Positions 1 through 9,092 of a stretch of DNA of 64,000 nt are shown piece after piece. This DNA is from Methylocystis sp. (GTDB lineage Bacteria; Pseudomonadota; Alphaproteobacteria; Rhizobiales; Beijerinckiaceae): contig NZ_JAKFWS010000012.1 of assembly GCF_021731785.1 (NCBI RefSeq), forward strand, positions 1 through 64,000. The letters are read 5' to 3'. Every line of letters begins with the position of its first letter. Position 1 is the first letter of the stretch. Position numbers and translations under genes: made by a program. Below the pieces are notes generated by a model, which searched no databases, was not told the origin of the DNA, and saw only the letters and a list, made by a program, of their open reading frames with translations.

Positions 1-177
1 GAACTCAACCCGGTCGAGAACCTCTGGCAGTTCATGCGCGACAACTGGCTCTCCAATCGCGTGTTCAAATCATACGACGACATCGTCGACCATTGCTGCG
101 ACGCCTGGAACAAACTCATCGAACAACCCTGGCGCATCATGTCCATCGGTTTGCGCGACTGGGCGCATCGGTTCTGA
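1..177 (+). CDS. IS630-family transposase, C-terminal fragment (partial at window edge)
   Basis: The reading frame open at base 1 encodes 58 residues and ends at a TGA. It begins with ELNPVENLW, the block around the final acidic residue (E) of the IS630/Tc1 DDE catalytic triad, and continues into the usual C-terminal helical tail ending in RDWAHRF. The first two catalytic Asp residues would lie left of the window. The fragment shows no frameshift. Whether the full copy is intact cannot be seen, and I do not recognise the terminal inverted repeat in the bases that follow. Confidence 0.75.
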   Translation, partial: ELNPVENLWQFMRDNWLSNRVFKSYDDIVDHCCDAWNKLIEQPWRIMSIGLRDWAHRF

Positions 178-329
178 TCAGCACAGGTTGGTATTAGATG
201 TAATTGCAGTCGAACAGGCGCCAAGTCGAGTGGCGGCGATGCATTCAGCTGGCCGTCGAATGCCGTCTACGGCAGTTATTGGGCGGTCAGCCGGGTCGTA
301 AGACCAAAGGAGCCGTTGCCTGGCATCGC

Positions 330-2822
330 CTATTTTGCATGCGCCAGACTCAGCAGATCGAAGTGGCGGTTGACGCCGGCGTGGATGAGGTTGCCGTTAA
401 ACCGCGTCGAAGTCGTCGCGCCGGTGGCATAAAAGCCGTTCGGCTGGACAGCGAAGGTGGAGGCCTGAGCGGCGCCTAGATCGTAACGCAGATAATCGAC
501 TTTGATGCTCCAGTCGGGCGTAAACATCCATTCAGCGCCGCCGCCCGCCGTCCAGCCGATAAGACTGTCCTGATAGACCGGATTGACCTGCGTCTGGTTG
601 GTTCCGCCAATGCGGCGGGTAAGGATCGCGGCATTGGAAGTGACTCCGCCATAGGCCATGCCGCCAGTGCCATAGACGGCGAGCGTCGGCGTGACGAGAT
701 AGCCCAACCGGCCGCGGATCGTTCCGAGATAGTTGAGCGTCGCGGTACGCTGCGTATAGGTGGCGAAACTATTGCCCCCGGCTGAGCTGAGCGAAGCCTT
801 CCATTTGGTGTCGGTGTTGCCCGAAACGCCATGAAGATCAGCCTCGACGCCAGTCAGGATGCTGTCGACGAATTTCCAATTGGCGCCGCTCTGGAAGCCG
901 CCGATGAAGCCGGCGAGATGGTTGGTTTGGTCGATTGGCGTCGCGCTGAGGGCGATGTCCGGACTCGCTACGGCTGCGCCGAAAGGCCAAGGCTGCACGA
1001 TCGACTGCGGACTCGACCAGGCAGAACCGCCGTTGAGGCCGATGTAAACATCCGACCAGCTCGGCGGCGGCGGAGGCGGTCCTTCAGGCTTGAACAGAGC
1101 GAGAAAATCCGCGCCCGGCGGTTTGGCGATGGGGTTGCCGTCGCCAAAGGCGTTGGCCGAGACTTCGAGATAGAAGAAGTCGGTCGGGCGAGCGTTCAGG
1201 CCGTTCGTCGTTGTGGTCTGTCCGGGAAAGGATTGCGGGAAGAAAGGCTGCAACGCGACCGGCGGCGCGAAGCTCGATGTAAACGACCCCGGCCAGAAAC
1301 GCGCATAGCTCGCGGTGAGATTGATGAACGCATTCAGTTTATAACGGATTCGGAGATCATATTCCGTGCCTATGAACGTGCCTCTGTTGCCGAGCGGCGC
1401 AAACAGATTGGCGCGGTCCCAGGCGGCGGCGGCGCTCGCCAGCCAATAGGCGCTGAAGGCGGTGTCGATCTGAAGATTCTTGAATGGCGAGAATTCGAGA
1501 CGCGCCTTCGCCGCCTTTATGTTGTGCCACGCTATGTAGTCATTGCGGGAGAACGGCTGATTGAAGCCGTAGAAAATGTCGAACGTCTGATTGACGCTGT
1601 CGAAGGGGCTCTTGTTGCCGGTCCCGTAGATGTAATCGGCGCTGATGCGCGGCTTCCAGGAATGGTCCGAGAAGGTGTAGCCGAGCTCGACCGAATAGGC
1701 GATGGCGTCATGCTGGACCGTCGTCTGAATGGCGTTTTGAACGGTCCCTAAGGCGCGAAATTCGCCCGTCTCGCCCATCTGCTTATTGACGTCGGCGTCG
1801 TAGTCAAAGTCTCCGAGCACTCCATAGACGCGCAACCCCGGCGCGTAGGTGTTTCTGTGGAGCCTCAACGCGTTCGACGTGTTGAGGAGATCAGCATATT
1901 GCTTGCGGCCCAGGAAATAGGGCTGGATCGTCGCGAACTCCGACCAGCGGCGTATGCTGAACACCGTGCCATATATCCAGTTTCCCCATTCGGGCCGATC
2001 GAACTCGTAAGGATAGCGCACCACCGGCCGCATCAAGAAGCTGTCGATATCCCAGTCGTTGTCCTTCTTGCCCAACCTGAGGCGAAAGCCTTCAAAGTTA
2101 TTTGTCGTGTTGCGGAACTCGTTGTTCGCGATCAGACGCCTGTCGAGCAACTCCAAATGAAAGCGTCCAGCGCGAATGCTAAGTGGCCGATCGTTGCCGA
2201 GATCATCCTTGCCAAGCGCGTCCTTGAAATAGAGTTCTGCGAACGCCTGAATGAGATCGGTCTGATTGATTTCCTGGCCCTGATATCCATAGATGCTGTT
2301 GTAGGCGCGTGAGTCCTGAAATTCGATCACGAAACGTAACGGATCGAGGATGTTCTGCACGCCAAGATAAGCCCGCGTGCGCGACAGCCATAGCGAATTG
2401 GGAAAATACTTGCGCTGAGAGCTTGGCGGATTGGTCGTCGTGCTCGTCCACGGCCGGTAATCGTCCTTGCGGTATTCGAAGCGCACGCGCGAATCGAGGC
2501 CAACGTTCAACCAGTCGACGCCTTCGAATTCCTTGTAGGTTTTGGCGAGATTGCGCACATAGGGCGGAATATCCGGCTGCGGCTCCAAACGATAGCCGCG
2601 CGTCGGCACGTAATAGCTCTTCTTCTCTGCTGGGGCGGCAGGCGCCGCCGCCGAACCTGTCGCCTTCTTGCCAATGGTCTTCGTTTTCACCGAGTTTTTT
2701 TCCGGCGCGTCAGCTTTTCCGGCCGACGCCTGGGCCGCCTCTTCGGCAAAGGACACATGCGGCGCGAGGGCAAGAACCATCGCCGCCACTGCAGTGCTCA
2801 GTCTTAAATCCCGCTTTGACAT
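330..2822 (-). CDS. Outer membrane protein: alginate-export-like barrel fused to an Omp25/RopB-like barrel
   Basis: The chosen ATG at 2822 gives 830 residues with a clear signal peptide (about residues 1-26, cleavage after SFA). An upstream in-frame ATG at 2936 would put 38 polar residues ahead of it and lies inside a palindrome, so I reject it. Residues 27-85 are a Lys/Ala/Pro-rich linker. About 90-560 resembles the alginate-export (AlgE-like) beta-barrel family, with alternating aromatic strands (VRFEYRKDDYRPW near the start). A proline run (582-587) leads into SWSDVYIGLNGG, the typical beginning of the Omp25/RopB-type 8-strand barrel, which runs to GVNRHF at 816-821 and is followed by nine extra residues. 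This suggests two barrels in one polypeptide. The exported or imported substrate is unknown. The gene appears monocistronic, downstream of tam. Family calls come from motif recognition, not a search. Confidence 0.7.
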   Translation of the reverse strand: MSKRDLRLSTAVAAMVLALAPHVSFAEEAAQASAGKADAPEKNSVKTKTIGKKATGSAAAPAAPAEKKSYYVPTRGYRLEPQPDIPPYVRNLAKTYKEFEGVDWLNVGLDSRVRFEYRKDDYRPWTSTTTNPPSSQRKYFPNSLWLSRTRAYLGVQNILDPLRFVIEFQDSRAYNSIYGYQGQEINQTDLIQAFAELYFKDALGKDDLGNDRPLSIRAGRFHLELLDRRLIANNEFRNTTNNFEGFRLRLGKKDNDWDIDSFLMRPVVRYPYEFDRPEWGNWIYGTVFSIRRWSEFATIQPYFLGRKQYADLLNTSNALRLHRNTYAPGLRVYGVLGDFDYDADVNKQMGETGEFRALGTVQNAIQTTVQHDAIAYSVELGYTFSDHSWKPRISADYIYGTGNKSPFDSVNQTFDIFYGFNQPFSRNDYIAWHNIKAAKARLEFSPFKNLQIDTAFSAYWLASAAAAWDRANLFAPLGNRGTFIGTEYDLRIRYKLNAFINLTASYARFWPGSFTSSFAPPVALQPFFPQSFPGQTTTTNGLNARPTDFFYLEVSANAFGDGNPIAKPPGADFLALFKPEGPPPPPPSWSDVYIGLNGGSAWSSPQSIVQPWPFGAAVASPDIALSATPIDQTNHLAGFIGGFQSGANWKFVDSILTGVEADLHGVSGNTDTKWKASLSSAGGNSFATYTQRTATLNYLGTIRGRLGYLVTPTLAVYGTGGMAYGGVTSNAAILTRRIGGTNQTQVNPVYQDSLIGWTAGGGAEWMFTPDWSIKVDYLRYDLGAAQASTFAVQPNGFYATGATTSTRFNGNLIHAGVNRHFDLLSLAHAK

Positions 2823-2913
2823 CCCAGCTCTCGACCTGTGGTCGCGGAGGAGTTCCCTCTGCGAATTGTTTCCGCCTGTGCCGCAAGTGTCAGTCAATCG
2901 AAAACTCGGATTT

Positions 2914-2936
2914 TTGTCTATAGATTTTATATACAA
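2914..2936. promoter_or_regulatory. Near-perfect 23-bp palindrome upstream of the two-barrel porin gene
   Basis: The arms TTGTCTATA (2914-2922) and TATATACAA (2928-2936) are complementary at 8 of 9 positions with a 5-base spacer. The site lies 92-114 bases upstream of the porin ATG in an AT-rich patch of otherwise GC-rich DNA, so it fits an operator or operator-promoter overlap. The TTGT...ACAA outer ends resemble sites of dimeric helix-turn-helix repressors such as GntR-type proteins. The regulator is not identified. Confidence 0.45.
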
Positions 2937-3029
2937 ACCCCTAAATCGAGCGGAACCGTTGCGGCAATGTCACACTTTTCGCCTAACTGGCGCGACGCAA
3001 CTTGCATGCCCGCAAGCGCCGTCTCGATC

Positions 3030-3842
3030 TTATTTCTGCAGGGCGAAGAAAAGACGCGGGTATCGCAAAAGCACTTTGCCGTCCGGTTGACGCGGATAGG
3101 CCTGCGCGAGCCTCTCTCTGTAGCGCGCGAGAAATTCGGCGCGCTCATTTTCATCGAGCAGATCTAGAAACGGGCGAAGGCCAGATCCTTCGAACCATTC
3201 GACGACGCCTTCAGGACCATCGAGGGGGTGAACATAGACCGTCTGCCAAATATCGATCGTGCTGCAGAGCGGCGCGAACAGATTGTAATATTCCTCAAGC
3301 GGACCGAGCACCATGATCGACTTCGCGATGGGCAGCAGACGCGGCGCCCATGGACCGTCCGCCGCGACCATGCGCATGGCCGCGTGTGAAAGCTCATGCG
3401 TATTGTTGGGCATTTGGACGGCGAGACGCCCGCCTGGCCGCAAGTAGCTCAAGAGCCTCGTCATCAACCCGCGATGGTCGGGCAGGAAATGCAGCGCCGC
3501 ATTGGCGAAGATGAGATCAGCCGGCTCCGAAGGCCGCCAATGCGCAATATCCGCTTTGATAAACGTCGCCGTCGGCGTGCAAGCGCGAGCGACCGACAGC
3601 ATATTGTCGGACTTGTCGATCCCGACGATATCGGCGTCGGTAAAGCTCATCGCGAGAAGCCGGGTGCTGTTTCCCGGACCGCACCCGAGATCGAAAACGA
3701 GTTGCGTGTCGCAATAAGGCACGCGCGCGAGCAGGTCGCGGGCGGCGCGCGTACGCTCCGCCTCGAATTTCAGATAGAGCGCCGAATTCCAGTCGTTCGT
3801 CGCGCCTCGTTCATCGATGCTGTCAGCAAGTGCGGGACTCAA
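3030..3842 (-). CDS. tam: Trans-aconitate 2-methyltransferase
   Basis: The 270-residue protein is a class I SAM-dependent methyltransferase. The SAM-binding motif I is seen as [10 protein letters not shown] (about residues 50-59), an acidic residue follows in VGIDKS, and motif IV is [12 protein letters not shown]. The [11 protein letters not shown] stretch and the C-terminal half ([19 protein letters not shown], then [11 protein letters not shown]) match the Tam subfamily closely, and the length is near the family norm (about 250-260). It methylates trans-aconitate, a spontaneous isomerisation product that inhibits aconitase, in the cytosol. The start overlaps the end of cysA by 4 bases, so it is probably cotranscribed with the sulfate transporter operon. 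The functional link to sulfur uptake would be only through SAM. Confidence 0.85.
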   Translation of the reverse strand: MSPALADSIDERGATNDWNSALYLKFEAERTRAARDLLARVPYCDTQLVFDLGCGPGNSTRLLAMSFTDADIVGIDKSDNMLSVARACTPTATFIKADIAHWRPSEPADLIFANAALHFLPDHRGLMTRLLSYLRPGGRLAVQMPNNTHELSHAAMRMVAADGPWAPRLLPIAKSIMVLGPLEEYYNLFAPLCSTIDIWQTVYVHPLDGPEGVVEWFEGSGLRPFLDLLDENERAEFLARYRERLAQAYPRQPDGKVLLRYPRLFFALQK

Positions 3843-5065
3843 ATGCCGTCTCCGGCGTCGACATATGCGTCCTTCTCGTCCGCCGGAAATATGCGCGCCT
3901 TCGACAGGTTCAGCGGAACACGGTCGCCAAGCGCCGCGCCGCGTTCGAGCGGCGAGTCGATTTCAAGCGTTTGATCATAGCCATCGATCGCGATGGTGGC
4001 GCGCACGCCGGCAGGGGTGCGCCTCAGGCTTTCGACTCGGCCTTCGAGTTCGCCGTTTCCTTCCGATGCGACGGCGATGTCGGCGGGCCGGAAGAAGACT
4101 TTCGCGGGACCGCTGCGCAGCCCATGCGTATCGATATGCAATTCCCGCCCGCCGAATTTGACATGACCGTCGGCGATGGTGACCGGCTGCGCGACCGCTT
4201 CGCCCACAAACGAGATGACGAAAGGCGAGGCTGGCCGATCATAGAGTTCGCCCGGCGTGCCGATCTGTTCGATGCGGCCTTCATTGAGCACGACGACGCG
4301 ATCCGCGAGCTCCATCGCCTCATCCTGATCATGCGTGACGAAAACCGTCGTCAATCCGGTCTGCTTATGAATGTCGCGCAGCCAGCGGCGCAAATCCTTG
4401 CGGACGCGCGCGTCAAGCGCGCCGAATGGCTCATCGAGCAGCAACACGCGCGGCTCGATCGCCAGCGCGCGCGCAAGCGCCACGCGTTGGCGCTGGCCGC
4501 CGGAGAGTTGCGCCGGATAACGGCCGCCAAGACCGTCGAGCTGCACGAATTGCAAAAGTTCCGCGACGCGCGCCTTGATGGCGGCTCGAGACGGACGCGT
4601 GCGCCTGGGACGAACTCTTAGACCGTAGCCGATATTGTCGGCGACGGTCATGTGCTTGAAGAGCGCATAGTTCTGAAAGACCATGCCGACATGGCGGTCC
4701 TGCACGGGGAGATTAGTCGCATTCTCGCCGTCAAACAGTACGCGCCCGCGATCGGGAGAATTGAGGCCGGCAATCACCCGCAGCAGCGTCGTCTTGCCCG
4801 ATCCCGAAGGCCCAAGCAGCGCGACGAGTTCGCCCGACTGAATGTCGAGGCTGACGTCGCGTAACGCCGGAAAGGCGCCGAAATCCTGCTCGACTCCCTC
4901 GATGCGAATAGAAGCGCCGCGCTTACGCGTTTTAGTGGCGTCGTACGCGTCCGGAGAGTTCGTCAGCGTGACGCCATTCGAGGAAGGTCTTGAGCCCGAG
5001 TGTGACGAGCGCCAAGCCTGCAAGCAGAACCGCGAGAGCGAAAGCGGCGACATTATTGTATTCAT
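3839..5065 (-). CDS. cysA: Sulfate/thiosulfate ABC transporter, ATP-binding protein
   Basis: The ABC ATPase powers the CysTW permease. Walker A is GPSGSGKT, the Q-loop follows (MVFQNYALF), the signature is LSGGQRQR, Walker B is [12 protein letters not shown] and the H-loop is FVTHD. A C-terminal TOBE-like region follows, as in CysA/CysA-type importers. The recognisable protein starts only at about residue 53 ([12 protein letters not shown], base 4909). No ATG, GTG or TTG lies between the end of cysW and that point. The nearest in-frame ATGs (5065 and 5053) would make a roughly 130-base overlap with cysW and a non-conserved N-terminal extension. The ATG at 5065 has a distant GGAG and is given here, but a rare start codon (for example ATT or CTG) near 4909-4970 is possible. 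It is the last cys gene of the operon. Confidence 0.9.
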   Translation of the reverse strand: MNTIMSPLSLSRFCLQAWRSSHSGSRPSSNGVTLTNSPDAYDATKTRKRGASIRIEGVEQDFGAFPALRDVSLDIQSGELVALLGPSGSGKTTLLRVIAGLNSPDRGRVLFDGENATNLPVQDRHVGMVFQNYALFKHMTVADNIGYGLRVRPRRTRPSRAAIKARVAELLQFVQLDGLGGRYPAQLSGGQRQRVALARALAIEPRVLLLDEPFGALDARVRKDLRRWLRDIHKQTGLTTVFVTHDQDEAMELADRVVVLNEGRIEQIGTPGELYDRPASPFVISFVGEAVAQPVTIADGHVKFGGRELHIDTHGLRSGPAKVFFRPADIAVASEGNGELEGRVESLRRTPAGVRATIAIDGYDQTLEIDSPLERGAALGDRVPLNLSKARIFPADEKDAYVDAGDGI

Positions 5066-5819
5066 TGTAGAGTATCTCCACCTGAAGCGGAATTGTATTG
5101 GTCAGACCGCGTATATGGCCGGATACGACGGAAACGGCGCCGAACTCGCCCATGGCGCGGGCGTTGCAGAGCAACACCCCGTAGAGCAGTCCCCATTTGA
5201 TGTTGGGCAGAGTTACGGTGAGAAAAGTCTTGAAGCCGGAAGCGCCGAGCGTGAGCGCCGCTTCCTCTTCCACCGTCCCCTGCTCTTGCATCAGCGGAAT
5301 AAGTTCGCGCGCAACGAAAGGAAAGGTGACGAAGATCGTCGCCAGAACGATGCCGGGCACGGCGAAGATAATTCGCACGCCATGTTCGGCGAGCCATGGG
5401 CCGAAGAAACCCTGACCGCCGAACACGAGCACATAGACGAGGCCGGCTACGACGGGCGACACGGAAAAAGGCAGATCAATGAGCGTGATGAGAACGCTTT
5501 TGCCGGGAAAGGAAAACTTCGCGATCGACCAGGACGCCGCGAGGCCGAACGCAAGATTGGCCGGCACGGCGAGCGCCGCGACAAGAAGGGTCAAACGGAT
5601 CGCGGCGCGCGCATCGGGATCGTCGAACGCCGCAAGAAAGGGTCCGATCCCTTTGCTGAAGGCTTCAACGAAGACGATTGCAAGCGGCGCCAAAAGGAAA
5701 ATGGCGAGAAACAGCACCGCGGTGGCAATGAGCGCACAGCGCGCGAGCGGCGAGTCTTGGGTGACGGGCCGATGTTTGGCGCGGTGATCAGCGGCGAGGG
5801 GCATTGCAATCTCAGACAT
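4932..5819 (-). CDS. cysW: Sulfate/thiosulfate ABC transporter permease CysW
   Basis: This integral membrane permease half of the sulfate importer pairs with CysT. I chose the ATG at 5819 ([11 protein letters not shown]), which overlaps the cysT stop by 8 bases, giving 295 residues. An upstream in-frame ATG at 5936 lies deep in cysT and is a shadow. About six hydrophobic segments are visible, beginning with [20 protein letters not shown] near residue 30. The cytoplasmic EAA-type loop is [19 protein letters not shown]. CysW-typical features include [12 protein letters not shown] near the C terminus. Order and overlaps show tight translational coupling within cysP-T-W-A. Confidence 0.92.
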   Translation of the reverse strand: MSEIAMPLAADHRAKHRPVTQDSPLARCALIATAVLFLAIFLLAPLAIVFVEAFSKGIGPFLAAFDDPDARAAIRLTLLVAALAVPANLAFGLAASWSIAKFSFPGKSVLITLIDLPFSVSPVVAGLVYVLVFGGQGFFGPWLAEHGVRIIFAVPGIVLATIFVTFPFVARELIPLMQEQGTVEEEAALTLGASGFKTFLTVTLPNIKWGLLYGVLLCNARAMGEFGAVSVVSGHIRGLTNTIPLQVEILYNEYNNVAAFALAVLLAGLALVTLGLKTFLEWRHADELSGRVRRH

Positions 5820-6675
5820 GGCCAAATCTCTTGCGGCTCCACGCCTGGACCAGATTGATGAGGAGCAGCGCCGCGAAGGAAATCGCCAGCATGATCGTCG
5901 CGATGCCCGTCGCGCCGGCGACATCATATTGTTCAAGCTTCACGACGATGAGCAGCGGCGCTATCTCGGACACATAAGCGATATTGCCGGCAATGAAGAT
6001 CACCGAGCCATATTCGCCAATGGATCTGGCGAAAGCGAGCGCGAAGCCTGTCAACAACGCTGGCGCCAGGGGCGGCAGCATCACGCGGATCACCGTTTGC
6101 AGCCGGGCTGCGCCCAAAGTGGCGGAGGCTTCCTCCAACTCCACTTCGAGTTCCGAAATAATCGGCTGCACGGTGCGCACGACGAAGGGCAGACCGATAA
6201 AGATGAGCGCGACCAGAATGCCCCAGCGGGTGAACGCGATCTTGATGTCGTAGTCGGCAAGCGGCGCGCCGAACCAGCCATTCGGCGAATAAAGCGCAGC
6301 GAGTGAAATGCCGGCGACGGCCGTCGGCAGCGCGAAGGGCAGATCGACGAATGCGTCGAGCAGTCGACGGCCTATGAAATCGTATCGGGTGAGCACCCAG
6401 GCGACGATAAGGCCAAAGAACAGATCGACGACCGCCGCCGCGAACGAAATGAAAAAGGTCGTGCGCAACGCTGCGGCGACGCGCGGCTCCGAGGCGATCG
6501 CATAAAGGCCGGAAAATCCTAGTCCCGATGACCACCAGATGAGCGTGGCGAGCGGAAAGAGAACGATCAGGCCGAGATAGATCAGCGTGTAGCCGAATGT
6601 CAGACCGAAGCCTGGAATGACGCTCGGCGCCGTGAAGCGCCGAGCGTTTTTGCCAACAAGGCTCGGGGAGGTCAC
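5812..6675 (-). CDS. cysT: Sulfate/thiosulfate ABC transporter permease CysT (CysU)
   Basis: The 287-residue membrane protein is the first permease subunit of the sulfate importer. It shows about six transmembrane segments (first: [22 protein letters not shown]), the [15 protein letters not shown] block characteristic of CysT, and the EAA-loop [25 protein letters not shown] that docks on CysA. The ATG at 6675 overlaps the stop of the binding-protein gene by 4 bases (ATGA), and its own stop overlaps cysW. Length and order are standard for the family. Confidence 0.93.
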   Translation of the reverse strand: MTSPSLVGKNARRFTAPSVIPGFGLTFGYTLIYLGLIVLFPLATLIWWSSGLGFSGLYAIASEPRVAAALRTTFFISFAAAVVDLFFGLIVAWVLTRYDFIGRRLLDAFVDLPFALPTAVAGISLAALYSPNGWFGAPLADYDIKIAFTRWGILVALIFIGLPFVVRTVQPIISELEVELEEASATLGAARLQTVIRVMLPPLAPALLTGFALAFARSIGEYGSVIFIAGNIAYVSEIAPLLIVVKLEQYDVAGATGIATIMLAISFAALLLINLVQAWSRKRFGHV

Positions 6676-7715
6676 CTTGTCAGCTCTTGTTTCTGAATCT
6701 CATCGAAAATGCCGCCGTCAGCGAAATGCTTCTTTTGCGCCGCCGCCCAGCCGCCGAAACTTTTATCCACGGTGATGAAATCGATCTTGGCGAATTTTTT
6801 TACGTCTTCTTTCGCCGCATATTCCGGATGAACAGGACGATAGAAATTGCGCGCGATGATCGCCTGCGCCGGCGGAGAATAAAGGAAGTCGAGATAGGCT
6901 TCCGCGAGCTGCCTGTTGCCCTTGGCGTCGGCGTTGGCGTCGACGACGGCGACCGGCGGCTCGGCCAGAATCGATTGCGGCGGCGTGACGATCTCGAACT
7001 TGTCAGCGCCAAATTCCTTGAGCGCAAGGAACGCTTCATTCTCCCATGCGAGCAGCACATCGCCGATGCCGCGTTGTGCGAAGGTGATCGTCGAGCCTCG
7101 CGCGCCCGTATCCATCACCGGCGCGTTCCTGTAGATCGCTTTGACGAAATCTCTGGTCTTCGCTTCGTCGCCGCCGAATTTTTTCAGCCCATAACCCCAG
7201 GCCGCGAGATAATTCCAACGCGCGCCGCCGGACGTCTTCGGGTTGGGCGTGATCACGGCGACGCCGGGCTTCGCCAGATCGTCCCAATCCTTGATGGCCT
7301 TTGGATTGCCCTTGCGGACGAGAAACACGATCGTCGACGTGTAGGGCGACGAATTATTGGGTCGGCGCTTCCGCCAATCAACGGGGATTTTGCCGCTCTT
7401 GCTGGCGATCGCGTCAATGTCGGCGGCGAGCGCCAGCGTCACGACATCGGCGTCGAGCCCCTCGATCACCGCGCGCGCCTGTGCGCCGGACCCGCCATGC
7501 GAAGCCAGGATTTCGATCGTTTGACCGGTCTTGGCTTTCCAATCGGCTGCAAAGGCGGGATTGATCGCCTTATAGAGTTCGCGCGTGGGGTCATAAGAGA
7601 CGTTCAGGAACGTCTGACCCGCTTGAGAATTCGCGCTCGCCAATACTGCGAGCGCGAGCAAGCCCACAAAAATCCCCAAGCCAACGCCTTTTTCCAAACG
7701 CCCACCCACGCTCAT
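6672..7715 (-). CDS. Periplasmic sulfate-binding protein
   Basis: This is the sulfate/thiosulfate-binding lipid-free periplasmic protein (Sbp/CysP family), 347 residues. The ATG at 7715 ([10 protein letters not shown]) is preferred over 7727 because a strong GGAGG lies 5-9 bases upstream of it. A signal peptide spans about residues 1-32 (ending NSQAG). Family hallmarks are [28 protein letters not shown], and [11 protein letters not shown], which contribute sulfate contacts in known structures. It is the first gene of the cysP-T-W-A-tam run and delivers sulfate to CysTW. I cannot distinguish Sbp from CysP by sequence alone, so no symbol is given. Confidence 0.92.
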   Translation of the reverse strand: MSVGGRLEKGVGLGIFVGLLALAVLASANSQAGQTFLNVSYDPTRELYKAINPAFAADWKAKTGQTIEILASHGGSGAQARAVIEGLDADVVTLALAADIDAIASKSGKIPVDWRKRRPNNSSPYTSTIVFLVRKGNPKAIKDWDDLAKPGVAVITPNPKTSGGARWNYLAAWGYGLKKFGGDEAKTRDFVKAIYRNAPVMDTGARGSTITFAQRGIGDVLLAWENEAFLALKEFGADKFEIVTPPQSILAEPPVAVVDANADAKGNRQLAEAYLDFLYSPPAQAIIARNFYRPVHPEYAAKEDVKKFAKIDFITVDKSFGGWAAAQKKHFADGGIFDEIQKQELTR

Positions 7716-7731
7716 GCCAGCCTCCATTAGT

Positions 7732-7755
7732 CTATAAAAACGATAGCATGACTAT
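7732..7755. promoter_or_regulatory. Candidate operator of the sulfate transporter operon
   Basis: On the plus strand the sequence CTAT-N7-ATAG (7732-7746) is followed by a shared ATAG-N5-CTAT (7743-7755), so three alternating half-sites are stacked 17-40 bases before the sulfate-binding protein ATG. CTAT-N7-ATAG satisfies the T-N11-A rule of LysR-type regulators, the family of CysB. On the minus strand a promoter-like TTGCCA followed by TATCGT overlaps the site. The regulator is inferred, not seen. Confidence 0.35.
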
Positions 7756-7913
7756 AATAATTGGCAAGCCGGAAAAAACGCCTTTTTCTCGCTTCGTCCA
7801 AATTAGCGGTGGGTCGGAATATTCGAGCGCAACGTGGGTTGCGCATACCAGCGCAGGACTGCGCCGCCCCATGTCATCCCGGCGCCAAGCAAAATTGCGC
7901 CGTCGGCGGCGCC

Positions 7914-8720
7914 TCAGTGCAGCGTCGTGAATCCTTGCTCCGCGAAAATCGCCCTAGCCTCATCGCTTTGCAGAAAGGCAAGAAATTTTTCCGGCGCGTC
8001 GCCCCTGGCGCTTGCGGTCAGCGCCGCTGGATAGACGATCGGCGGATGCGAGAACTCCGGAAAACTCGCCACAATCTTCACCTTGGGCTCGGATCTGGCG
8101 TCGGTGAGATAGACAATTCCAAGTGGCGCTTCTTCGCGCGCGACAAACATCAGCGCGGAGCGAACATTGTCGGTGAAGGCGAAATGCGGCTCCGCGACAC
8201 TCCAGAGACCGAGCTTGTCGAGTGCGGCCTTAGCGTATTTACCGACTGGAACCGAGGCGATATTCCCCGTTGCAATTTTGCCCGATCCGATCGCCGCCGC
8301 AAACGCATCTTTTGTAAGCGCCACTTTTTCCAATTTTGACGTGCCGGGCGCGATCAGCACGAGCGCGTTGCCAAGAAGATTGAAGCGCGTTTTCGACTGG
8401 ATGAGATTTTTTTCCGCGAGATAGTCTACCGAGGCGGCATCGGCGGAGAGAAATATCTCAGCTGGCGCTCCCGCCTCAATCTGCTTCGCGAGCGCCATCG
8501 AACTGGCGTAGCTGATCGTCGCGTCGACCCCAGTCTTGCTCTTATAGGCGGCGGCCGCGGCATCGAGCGCGTTCTTGAGGCTGGCCGCGGCGAATACCGT
8601 AATCGATGAAGATGCGGTCCCCTCGCCCGCAGGGGTCGATGTCTTTGGAGCTTCCGCGCCGACCCCAGTCGCGAACATCACAATCGAAAAGGCGATGATG
8701 CAACTGCGGCGGTCGATCAT
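7914..8720 (-). CDS. modA: Molybdate-binding periplasmic protein without adjacent permease genes
   Basis: The 268-residue protein has a signal peptide (about 1-22, ending GVGA) and ModA motifs: ITVFAAASLKNALDAAA, then SYASSMALAKQIEAGAPAEIFLSAD (read in two parts), and VYLTDA near residue 200, all typical of the molybdate/tungstate-binding fold. Usually modA heads modABC. Here the next gene downstream on the same strand is the sulfate-binding protein about 200 bases away, and no modB or modC is in view. ModA may therefore use a remote ModBC, or, as a speculation, the adjacent CysTWA. An AAGGAA upstream of the ATG serves as ribosome binding site. Confidence 0.88.
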   Translation of the reverse strand: MIDRRSCIIAFSIVMFATGVGAEAPKTSTPAGEGTASSSITVFAAASLKNALDAAAAAYKSKTGVDATISYASSMALAKQIEAGAPAEIFLSADAASVDYLAEKNLIQSKTRFNLLGNALVLIAPGTSKLEKVALTKDAFAAAIGSGKIATGNIASVPVGKYAKAALDKLGLWSVAEPHFAFTDNVRSALMFVAREEAPLGIVYLTDARSEPKVKIVASFPEFSHPPIVYPAALTASARGDAPEKFLAFLQSDEARAIFAEQGFTTLH

Positions 8721-9092
8721 GAGAATGTTCCTTCGAGCCCAACGCCGAGAACGGCGATCGCCAGGCTAAAATTGAGTGTTTCGTCGTATATTTCGTCTAC
8801 CGATCGAAGTCATGCGGAAAATTTATGCGTCGAGCTCTCATTGGCGGCATAAGACCGTCGCTTCGACGAACTGTGCTAGTTTTCGAATGGGTTCGAAAAT
8901 TAAAGACGGCGGTCGGGAGAAGACGCCTTCAGACTTCGTGCAAGCCGAATGCCGTTCAGCCGCATTCCGTTGTCAATATTAATGCGGTCAGCTGCTGCCA
9001 GCGCCAGACACCGGGTGGCTTATGACGGCTGCGGGCGGGAGTCGCCTGCGCGGCGTTCGCGTTGGCGCCTATCGAATGGGCGTCAAATCATC
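8721..9092. other. Intergenic region, no gene seen
   Basis: This stretch lies between modA and the BcsS-like gene, both on the minus strand, so it should hold the modA promoter and the end of the upstream transcript. I see no convincing coding frame, ModE-type operator or strong terminator hairpin. Short AT-rich segments occur near 8780-8830 and 8880-8905. Confidence 0.4.

Noticed and set aside
831-1751. Long plus-strand open frame opposite the porin gene
   Set aside because: It is the antisense of the two-barrel outer membrane protein, Arg-rich, without family motifs or a ribosome binding site.
8775-8830. Possible ModE operator upstream of modA (CGTATAT words)
   Set aside because: Lacks the paired inverted half-sites of the ModE consensus.
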